From Natronococcus sp. CG52 (GTDB taxonomy: Archaea > Halobacteriota > Halobacteria > Halobacteriales > Natrialbaceae), in the NCBI RefSeq assembly GCF_023913515.1, contig NZ_CP099391.1, forward strand, positions 3,162,001 to 3,226,000: a stretch of DNA of 64,000 nucleotides, read 5' to 3'. The notes below the pieces were generated by a model, which ran no database searches, was not told where the DNA came from, and saw only the letters and a list, made by a program, of their open reading frames with translations. A program made the position numbers and the translations under genes. Shown piece after piece: positions 8,320-15,102 of this stretch (the first letter of the stretch is position 1; each line of letters begins with the position of its first letter).

Positions 8320-10176
8320 ATGGACCGCAAGGAGTTTCGCGATCTCGTCTCCCCGCAGGAAGCGCGCGAGGCGATCCGCTCGCTGTCGCTCGAGGGCGGC
8401 GTCGACCGCGTCTCGCTGTCGGAGGCCCGCGGCCGAGTACTCGTCGCGCGACTGGACGCCGAACTCGACGTACCGGGGTTCGACCGGGCGAGCCTCGACG
8501 GCTACGCGCTTCGCGCGAGAGACACGTTCGGGGCCGACGAGGCGGACCCCGCCGAACTCGAGGTAACGGGCGAGGTTCACGCCGGGGAGAAGCCCGACGT
8601 AACCCTCGGCGAGGGCGAGGCCGTCGAGATTTCGACCGGCGCGGTGATGCCCCCAGGCGCGGACGCGATGGTTCCGGTCGAACGGACGGATATGGAAGGG
8701 AACGACGCGTTGATCCGGACCTCCGTCGCCCCCGGCGACAACGTCATGTTCGCCGGAGCCGACGTCGCCGCCGGCGAGCGGGCGCTCGGCCCGGGAACGC
8801 GGATCACGCCCCGGGATATCGGCCTCCTCTCGGCGCTCGGGATCGACGAGGTCCCGGTCCGAGCGAAGCCGCAGGTCGGAATCGTCTCGACCGGGGACGA
8901 ACTCGTCCGCCCCGGCGAAGACCTCGAGAGCGAGCGCGGCGAGATCTACGACGTCAACAGCTACACGATCGCCGCGGGCGTCGAGGACGCCGGCGGCGAG
9001 GCCGTACTTTACCCCCACGCCGGCGACGAACAGGCGGAGATGGAGCGCGTGCTTCGGGAGGCGGCCGAGGAGTGCGATCTCGTGCTCTCCTCCGGGTCGA
9101 CCAGCGCGAGCGCGGTCGACGTCATCTACCGCGTGATCGAAGAGCAGGGCGAACTGCTGCTCCACGGCGTCGGCGTCAAGCCGGGGAAGCCGATGCTCGT
9201 CGGACGGCTGGACGGCTCGGCGTACATCGGACTGCCGGGCTATCCCGTCTCCGCGATGATGGTCTTTCGGACGTTCGTCGCGCCGGCGATCCGCGAGGCG
9301 GCCGGGCTGCCGGAGACGGAAACCGCGACGATCACGGGCCGAATGGCCAGACAGGAGCGCTACGGCGAAGGCCGAATGCGACTTATGCCGGTGGGGGTCG
9401 TTACCGACGGAGACGGCGAGACCCTCGTCTACCCCGTCGACAAGGGCAGCGGCGCGACGACCAGTCTCGCCGAGGCCGACGGCGTCGTCGAGGTCGACGC
9501 CGAAACCGACTACCTCGAGGTCGACGAGTCCGTCACCGTCTCGCTGTTCTCGCCGGACGTCCGGCCGCCGACGCTGCTCGGCGTCGGCGAGGACGACCCG
9601 ACGCTTTCCCGACTGCTCGACGGCCTCGAGAACCCGCGCTACCTCTCGGTCGGCTCCCGCCCCGGCCTGCGACGCCTCCGGGAGGGTGTCCCCGACGTCG
9701 CCGTCGTCGCCGGTCCGATCGATCGGGACGTCGAGGCGGCGGAACTCGGCGGCTGGGAGCGCGAGTGGGGGCTGCTCGCTCGTCCCGGCAACCCCGATCG
9801 GATCGAGGGACTCGCCGACCTGGTCGACGACGAGCTCCGATTCGTCAACCGGACGACCGACTCCGGACTGCGCTCGAGTCTCGGGACCGCGGTGGCCAGC
9901 CTTGCAGACGATCGCGGCGTCGACCGCCACGAGATCGTCGACTCGATCGCCGGGTTCGACCTCGGTCTGCGCGCCCACGAGAGTCCCGCACGAAAGGTTA
10001 TGGCGGGCGAGGCCGACGCCGCGCTCGGTCTTCGAGAGACCGCCGACCGCCTCGACCTCGCGTTCGTCCCGCTCGGCACCCAGCGAGTGTCCGTCCTCGC
10101 GAACCCGGACCGCCGCGAGAAGCCCGGCGTCCGCGAGTTCGCGGCCGCACTCGAGGGGATTTCGGACGCGAGTTAG
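8320..10176 (+). CDS. MoeA-type molybdopterin biosynthesis protein fused to a periplasmic-binding-like domain
   Basis: 618 residues. Residues 1 to about 400 are a full MoeA: DGYALRARDTFG, EISTGAVMPPGADAMVP, GDNVMFAGADV, GIVSTGDELV, SSGSTSASAVD (MPT-binding, in place of GGxSxG), VGVKPGKP and LPGYPVS. The remaining about 200 residues (ARPGNPDRIEGLADL, FVNRTTDSGLRSSLG, IAGFDLGLRAHESPARKVMAGEADAALGLR) form a substrate-binding-like domain of the kind that senses molybdate or tungstate in bacterial regulators. The fusion is known in archaea. It may load or select the oxyanion, while the shorter MoeA at 5246 does the alternative job; that split is inference. Confidence 0.9.
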   Translation: MDRKEFRDLVSPQEAREAIRSLSLEGGVDRVSLSEARGRVLVARLDAELDVPGFDRASLDGYALRARDTFGADEADPAELEVTGEVHAGEKPDVTLGEGEAVEISTGAVMPPGADAMVPVERTDMEGNDALIRTSVAPGDNVMFAGADVAAGERALGPGTRITPRDIGLLSALGIDEVPVRAKPQVGIVSTGDELVRPGEDLESERGEIYDVNSYTIAAGVEDAGGEAVLYPHAGDEQAEMERVLREAAEECDLVLSSGSTSASAVDVIYRVIEEQGELLLHGVGVKPGKPMLVGRLDGSAYIGLPGYPVSAMMVFRTFVAPAIREAAGLPETETATITGRMARQERYGEGRMRLMPVGVVTDGDGETLVYPVDKGSGATTSLAEADGVVEVDAETDYLEVDESVTVSLFSPDVRPPTLLGVGEDDPTLSRLLDGLENPRYLSVGSRPGLRRLREGVPDVAVVAGPIDRDVEAAELGGWEREWGLLARPGNPDRIEGLADLVDDELRFVNRTTDSGLRSSLGTAVASLADDRGVDRHEIVDSIAGFDLGLRAHESPARKVMAGEADAALGLRETADRLDLAFVPLGTQRVSVLANPDRREKPGVREFAAALEGISDAS

Positions 10177-10213
10177 CGAGAGAGACAGTCAGGAGCGCCT
10201 GAACAGCGGTTTT

Positions 10214-10229
10214 TACACCGCGCGGTGTA
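10214..10229. promoter_or_regulatory. 16-bp perfect palindrome between TATA box and start codon
   Basis: TACACCGCGCGGTGTA is an exact palindrome overlapping the end of a TTTTTACA box (10210-10217) and ending 9 bp before ATG 10239. With a leaderless start the palindrome covers the gap between TATA and transcription start, where a bound repressor would block initiation. The downstream gene itself encodes an HTH regulator, so autoregulation is plausible. Confidence 0.5.
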
Positions 10230-10238
10230 CGGATCGTG

Positions 10239-10883
10239 ATGTCGACTATAGCCGAGTTTCGGGTTCCGGCTGCAGACACGACACTCGCGGAAACGTTCGA
10301 TCGGATACCCGACGCGACGATCGAACTCGAGTCGGCCGTCTCGCGGACGCAGCCCTGTCTCTGGGTCGCCGACGTCGACCAGGCGAGTATCGCTGCCGCC
10401 TTCGACAGCGATCCGTCCGTCGAGACGTACGACCTCCTCGTCGAGACGGGTGATCGACTGCTGTACGACGTGACGTTCACCGACGAGACGGAAACGCTGT
10501 GTGACAAACTGGTCGTCGAAGGGGGGTCGCTGCTCGAGGCCTGGGCGACGAACGGCTGGTGGCAGGCGCGGGTGCGGTACCGGGACCGCGAAACGCTCTG
10601 TGGCGTCCACGATCGACTCGTCGAACAGGGCGTCAGCGTCGACCTTCGGCGGGTAACCGACGTGACGACGGCCTCTCCGTCGGATACGCGCCTCACACCG
10701 GAACAGAAGGAAGCGCTCGAGTCCGCGCTCGAGCGGGGCTACTTCGAGATCCCGCGGGAGATCTCGATGGAGGAACTTGCAGCCGAACTCGGGATCTCTC
10801 ATCAGGCGCTGTCCGAGCGATTGCGCCGCGCCTACGAGACGCTCGTTCACGAAGAGGTACAGCCGGTGGGCGAACAGCCGTGA
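10239..10883 (+). CDS. Bat-type (HTH-10) transcriptional regulator
   Basis: 214 residues from ATG 10239 (GTG 10236 is directly in front). The N-terminal about 150 residues match the bacterio-opsin-activator ligand/dimer domain (AEFRVPAADTTLAETF at the start). The C-terminal about 55 residues are the HTH-10 DNA-binding domain: LTPEQKEALESALERGYFEIPR, then EELAAELGISHQALSERLRRA. It lacks the PAS/GAF sensory domains of the larger Bat proteins in this window. A 16-bp perfect palindrome sits at its promoter. It follows the MoeA fusion gene by 62 bp but has its own TATA-like box. Confidence 0.88.
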   Translation: MSTIAEFRVPAADTTLAETFDRIPDATIELESAVSRTQPCLWVADVDQASIAAAFDSDPSVETYDLLVETGDRLLYDVTFTDETETLCDKLVVEGGSLLEAWATNGWWQARVRYRDRETLCGVHDRLVEQGVSVDLRRVTDVTTASPSDTRLTPEQKEALESALERGYFEIPREISMEELAAELGISHQALSERLRRAYETLVHEEVQPVGEQP

Positions 10884-10964
10884 TCGAGAGCTTTCGAAAC
10901 GTTCCTCGCCGTCGAATCGACTCCCCCGCGTGACAGCGTTTTGCGTTCGGCCTCGTCCCCGCCA

Positions 10965-11318
10965 CTACTCGTCCGCCGGCTGAGAGCACGTCACGCTCGC
11001 GTCCCCGTTCACGTTCGTGATGACGATTTCCCTCTCCTGGGAAACGATTACGTCGTAATCCAGATACGAAAACGACAGTTGTAGGTCCGACCTGGCGTCG
11101 GCGGAGTCGAAGAGTCCGTCGAGTGCATCCGGATCGACGTACCCGTAGAGCGGCGGTAACTCGTCGGCCGGAACGCCGGCAAGTGCCGCAACTGCAGTGA
11201 TAATCGCAGTACTCGGTTCCTCCTCCCATTCGAGTTGTTTCTGGTGGTTCGCACACATAGTAGACCCATCGGAACGCGACGTGTCGCCATACGGTGGTTC
11301 GACAGTAACTGTCTGCAC
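10965..11318 (-). CDS. HalOD1 output-domain protein
   Basis: 117 residues from GTG 11318; an internal ATG at 11258 would give 97 residues beginning MCANHQKQLEWEEEPSTA and is equally plausible. The body resembles the haloarchaeal HalOD1 output domain: PSTAIITAVAALAGVPADELPPLYGYVDPDALDGLF (in parts), then a two-strand end with VIVSQEREIVI. HalOD1 proteins are small stand-alone outputs linked to haloarchaeal signal transduction, with unknown target. It lies between two Bat-type regulators, which fits a signalling role. Confidence 0.75.
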   Translation of the reverse strand: MQTVTVEPPYGDTSRSDGSTMCANHQKQLEWEEEPSTAIITAVAALAGVPADELPPLYGYVDPDALDGLFDSADARSDLQLSFSYLDYDVIVSQEREIVITNVNGDASVTCSQPADE

Positions 11319-11407
11319 TCGAGATCGGATATATCTCCGTGCGGGATAGCCAACCCGTACCGATCGGAGCGAGTTGACTATTCAGTCACCTCCGTAACGA
11401 GGCCGTG

Positions 11408-13744
11408 CTACGGTTCCTCGAGAGTCGCTTCGATCAGCGTCTGCTGGATGCGTCGCATGTGCTGGTAAAAACCCTGCGAGGAGATATCGAGTGCGGCGGC
11501 GACCTCGTCTCCCGTGCAGTGGCGGGGCGATTCGAAGTATCCCGCGTGGTACGCCGTTCGCAGGACCTGGAGCTGGCGCTCGGTCAACCGCTCTCGAAAC
11601 GCTGCGGCCGGAGAGCCGGGCACGGTCGGCCGCGATCGTTCCTCGCGCCTGGCCAGGAGTTTCAGCTTGGGGTACCGGTCGGCGATCAGTTCCGGGACGA
11701 GTCGGCCGTTCATCGGTTCGGGTTCGGAGACGACGAGTCGGGCAGCGGTCGGCGTCGCTGTTATCGACTCGAGCACCGCACCGTGGTTCGCCAGCGTGGT
11801 GCCGACGAACGGCTGCGTGAAGACGAGGTCGAGCAGGTACGTGTCGGCCGTTTCGTGGACGACGTCGCCCGAATCGATCGTTACCGAGGCGTCGACGGCG
11901 TCCGAAACGCGGTCGCGGGACGCGCCGTCCACGGTCGCGACGGCCAGAACGTGATCGTCGTCTTTCACGACGAGGTCCTCGACCTCGAGCGTACAGTCGG
12001 CGGATGCAGCGAGCTGGACGAACGGGAAGTTCGAGGCCGTGAGTTCGAACTCGAGCGATCGCCCCTCCCGAGCCCGGAACGCGGCCTCCTGTTCGACCAT
12101 GGTGATCCGTTGGCCGACGAGGGTCCCGAGTTCGTCTAGAATCTCCGACACCGACTCGGTGAACACCGCCGGCTCTGTCGCGTACACCGTCAGGGTACCG
12201 TAGGAGACGTCCGCGTCGGCGATCGGCACGCTCGCGACCGATCGGAAGCCGCGACCGACCGCATCGCGGCGCCACTCGTCGGTATGAAGGTCCTCCGCGA
12301 CGGCGGGGACGACGCGGGTCTCACCTGCGCGGCTGGCCGTCGTTGCGGGGTCGGAAACGCCGGCCGCCAGGGTGTCAGTCAGATAATCCTGGTCGGTGCC
12401 CGCCCAGGAACGCGGCGTCACCGTCTCGGCGTCCGACTCCACCTCGCCGATCCACGCGAACGCGAACGGATCGTGCGCGGTTACCGACTCGCAGAGCTGC
12501 GTCTCGATCTCGTCGCAAGTCGACCCGTCGACGATGGCCCGCAGCACCTGCCGGACGAGCGTGTTGACGGTTCGGAGTCGCTCGAGTTCCTCGCGTCTGG
12601 TCTCGAGTCGGTCGTCCTTGGCCGCTTCCACGAACGCGGCGTGAACGGCGGTCGCGAGAATGCGCGTGATCCGCAACTGGTCGTCGGTGAGTCCGTCGAA
12701 TCGTTCCGTCGCGACCGCGAGGGCGCCCGCATCGGTCACGGGAACGAACGTCAGCCGTCGGACGTCGGCGTCCGGGAGACCGAGGCCGTCGACGTCCCGC
12801 TGCGTCCGCTCGTGAGAGACGAAGGTCTCCCACGCTTGGTCGGAAAACCGCGATAGATCGCCGGCGTCCCCGGCGGTCCGGTCGCTGATCGCCGCGAGCT
12901 CGAGTTCCTGCTCGCACTGTTCGTATCGCCAGAACGCCGCCAGCGGCGCGTCGACCGCCTGCCGACTCGCCTCGGCCGCGACCGACGGGATCTCGTCACC
13001 GTCGACTTCGGAGAGCTGCTGGGTCGCCTCGGAGAGGGCAGCGATTCCGCGCTCCTGCTGTCGGCTCTCGCTGACGGCCGTGATCTTCTCGCGGTGAGCC
13101 TCGAGTTTCGCACCGATTTCGTCGCGCGAATCAGCGGTTTCGGCGACGGACGGGTCGTAGTACGCGTTGGCTCCGACGGTCTTCCGGTAGCCGAGCAACG
13201 GGTGGTGCCGAACGATCCCCTCCGCGACCGCCGGCGAGAGCTGCGTTCGATCGTACTGACAGAGGGCGACGTGCGGCATTTCGGGGAAGAGTTCGTTGAC
13301 GGCGTCTTCGTACGCGAGTAATTCGTCCGGGTCGACACCTCGCTCGAGCAATCCAGTCGTCTCGGCCGTGATACGGACCCCCTCGTATCGGTCCTCGTCG
13401 ACGCTCTCGACGAGCGCTTCGATATCGGCGATCATTCCTTCGGCCTCGAACTCGGCGCCGATCGGGTAGATCTCACTTAGGCCGACGATCGAGAGCGCGC
13501 CGGACTCGCGAGCGTCATCGACGGCGATACCGCCGTCGCGCAGCGCCTCGGTGACTTCCGGTTTCGAATTCTGCGAGACGGCGTAGATGACCCGTTCGCC
13601 CCGGTCGAGCCCGCGCTTGACGAACGGAACGGCGACTGCGAACTGCTCCGATCGCGTCTCGTACAGCAGAGCGAAGTGATCGTGATGATCATCATCGGCT
13701 TCGAGTTCCCGAAACGAGAGGGATGGAGAAGACGGAGAAGCCAT
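11408..13744 (-). CDS. MEDS-GAF-Bat multidomain transcriptional regulator
   Basis: 778 residues from ATG 13744. Residues about 15-170 resemble the MEDS (DcmR-type sensory) domain: HFALLYETRSEQFAVAVPFVKRGLDRGERVIYAV in parts, with MPHVALCQYDR near its end. Two GAF-like domains follow (about 235-385 and 390-540, the second with AFAWIGEVES and GFRSVASVPI), then the bacterio-opsin-activator domain (about 560-715) and a C-terminal HTH-10 (LTERQLQVLRTAYHAGYFESPR, EVAAALDISSQGFYQHMRR). It has no transmembrane segment, so it is a cytosolic one-component regulator sensing a small molecule or redox/light state. It is transcribed leftward towards the HalOD1 gene. Confidence 0.88.
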   Translation of the reverse strand: MASPSSPSLSFRELEADDDHHDHFALLYETRSEQFAVAVPFVKRGLDRGERVIYAVSQNSKPEVTEALRDGGIAVDDARESGALSIVGLSEIYPIGAEFEAEGMIADIEALVESVDEDRYEGVRITAETTGLLERGVDPDELLAYEDAVNELFPEMPHVALCQYDRTQLSPAVAEGIVRHHPLLGYRKTVGANAYYDPSVAETADSRDEIGAKLEAHREKITAVSESRQQERGIAALSEATQQLSEVDGDEIPSVAAEASRQAVDAPLAAFWRYEQCEQELELAAISDRTAGDAGDLSRFSDQAWETFVSHERTQRDVDGLGLPDADVRRLTFVPVTDAGALAVATERFDGLTDDQLRITRILATAVHAAFVEAAKDDRLETRREELERLRTVNTLVRQVLRAIVDGSTCDEIETQLCESVTAHDPFAFAWIGEVESDAETVTPRSWAGTDQDYLTDTLAAGVSDPATTASRAGETRVVPAVAEDLHTDEWRRDAVGRGFRSVASVPIADADVSYGTLTVYATEPAVFTESVSEILDELGTLVGQRITMVEQEAAFRAREGRSLEFELTASNFPFVQLAASADCTLEVEDLVVKDDDHVLAVATVDGASRDRVSDAVDASVTIDSGDVVHETADTYLLDLVFTQPFVGTTLANHGAVLESITATPTAARLVVSEPEPMNGRLVPELIADRYPKLKLLARREERSRPTVPGSPAAAFRERLTERQLQVLRTAYHAGYFESPRHCTGDEVAAALDISSQGFYQHMRRIQQTLIEATLEEP

Positions 13745-13884
13745 TAATAGTAACGTACCTGCACACGCGAGTTCTTAAACGTTATTCCCGGAAGTTGGGA
13801 TGTGACGGAACGGAGGAGCGGTAGCCACGGGAACGCAAACCCCGAAATCACCGTCCGCGTGTCGGAATCGAGCCGCCGGACCGC

Positions 13885-14514
13885 TCAGTAGAGTTCGTCG
13901 AACGACTGGACGCGGTAATCCCCGAGAACGCACTGTCCGCGGCGCTCGTGGCCGACGCGTTCGACGTGGATCGCGTCGAGGCCCGCGTTCCAGGCGGCAC
14001 CGACGTCGTTCGCGCCGTCGCCGGCCAGCACGCCCCTGTGACCGTTGTGAGCGACGCCGAGATCGCGCACGACTGACTCGACGGGAGCCGGATCGGGCTT
14101 CCAGCCGGTTTCCTCGGTACAGCAGAGTCGGACGTCGAACCAGTCGCGGATGCCGACGTGGTCGAGCACCGGCTCGCAGAGGAACTCCTGGCAGTGCGTG
14201 ACGAGTCCGACCGGAACGTCCAGATCGGCGACGAAGGCGGCGTCCGGGTGGAGGTAGGTCTGCTCGGCCCGAACCAGCGGATCCTCCTCGGCGTGAAACG
14301 CGTCCCAGAACGATCGGGGCTCGATACCCCACTCCAGGAGCTGTCGGTCACGGGAGCCGGTGAGGCCGTTCCAGAGGATGTCGGCCTCCTGGTCCGTGAA
14401 CGTGCGGCCGATGCGATCGCCGACTCGGTCGAACACCTCCCGAGCGTACGACCACTCGACGTCGACGAGCGTCCCGTCGAGATCGAGCAGCCAGTAGTCG
14501 TACTCGGAGACCAT
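13885..14514 (-). CDS. HAD-superfamily (subfamily IA) phosphatase
   Basis: 209 residues from ATG 14514. Motif I is LLDLDGTLVD, with nucleophile D11 and acid/base D13. Motif II is VGLVTH, motif III includes WKPDPAPVES, and motif IV is LAGDGANDVGAAWNAG, whose acidic residues bind magnesium. A helical cap lies between motifs I and II. Close relatives are phosphoglycolate phosphatase-like enzymes; the substrate is unassigned. It sits alone between the MEDS regulator and the CHAT/DUF7503 locus. Confidence 0.85.
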   Translation of the reverse strand: MVSEYDYWLLDLDGTLVDVEWSYAREVFDRVGDRIGRTFTDQEADILWNGLTGSRDRQLLEWGIEPRSFWDAFHAEEDPLVRAEQTYLHPDAAFVADLDVPVGLVTHCQEFLCEPVLDHVGIRDWFDVRLCCTEETGWKPDPAPVESVVRDLGVAHNGHRGVLAGDGANDVGAAWNAGLDAIHVERVGHERRGQCVLGDYRVQSFDELY

Positions 14515-14955
14515 TGGGACGTTTACCTACGGGACTCTCCAGTAAATGTGTGTCGCTCGGGTATGGTATCCGATACTTCGCGGGGAACCGTCGGTAACTC
14601 GAACGCTCGAGACGAGAGACGTCGTCGGTTTCTCCGAAGAGTTCGGTCACACCCGCTGTCCCGTTCCGGTTCGAACTCAGCGGATGGAGATAACTCGTTC
14701 GGGGATACTGCCGTCCAACGCTCGGACCCGCACGAGAGACGCTAACCGATCGACGGTTCACCCCGGTACCGCGCCCGGTTTCTCATCTCGGTAGTGGTAT
14801 CAAAAAGTATGAGAACTGATTGCGTTAACATAATACTTGGGTGCGATACATTTATAATTATTGTTCTGTCTAATATACGCGCGTGTAATTTTCTCCCATC
14901 TAGATAGAAATATTTAGAAATTTTTAATGAAGCAGATAACACATCTGCGGTTGCC
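14515..14955. other. Gap with AT-rich promoter island, no gene recognised
   Basis: Bases 14515-14790 are GC-rich with no frame that looks like protein. Bases about 14790-14955 are strikingly AT-rich for this genome and contain several TATA-like strings (14851-14860 TTTATAATTA; 14911-14928). The AT-rich part immediately precedes the 48-residue DUF7503-type ORF and probably carries its promoter. Confidence 0.6.
14921..14928 (+). promoter_or_regulatory. TATA-like element of the DUF7503-type small ORF
   Basis: TTTTTAAT ends 27 bp before ATG 14956, the standard leaderless spacing. A second candidate, TTTATAATTA at 14851-14860, would give a leader of about 75 bases. Confidence 0.5.
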
Positions 14956-15102
14956 ATGTCCGAAACACAGACTCGGCCAGGCGCTCGGTGCACAGAGTAC
15001 CTTAAAAATCACCCGCGAATGTTGGGAGTGCTGTTCACGATCTGCGTGCTCCTCACGCAGGCGGGGAACGCGGCGGCGGCGAACGGCGGTGCCGTCTTCT
15101 GA
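14956..15102 (+). CDS. Small secreted/membrane DUF7503-type protein
   Basis: 48 codons from ATG 14956 to TGA 15100-15102, easily missed by size filters. The protein begins MSETQTRPGARC, then has YLKNHPRMLGVLFTICVLL followed by TQAGNAAAANGGAVF. The KNHPRM-x-GxLFT core, hydrophobic stretch and TQAGNAAA end are what I recall of the haloarchaeal DUF7503 family. Almost the whole protein is a signal peptide or membrane helix (residues about 22-41); cleavage after the Ala-rich segment would release fewer than ten residues. A TATA-like box fits the start. It ends one base before the stop of the convergent CHAT protease gene, with no spacer. Confidence 0.75.
   Translation: MSETQTRPGARCTEYLKNHPRMLGVLFTICVLLTQAGNAAAANGGAVF

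Noticed and set aside
8308-9978. 556-codon minus-strand frame across the MoeA-PBP gene
   Set aside because: No motif, Arg/Asp shadow of GC-rich coding DNA; plus strand has the full MoeA signature.
14742-14993. 83-codon minus-strand frame across the AT-rich island
   Set aside because: Weak protein character and it overlaps the better supported 48-codon ORF and its promoter.
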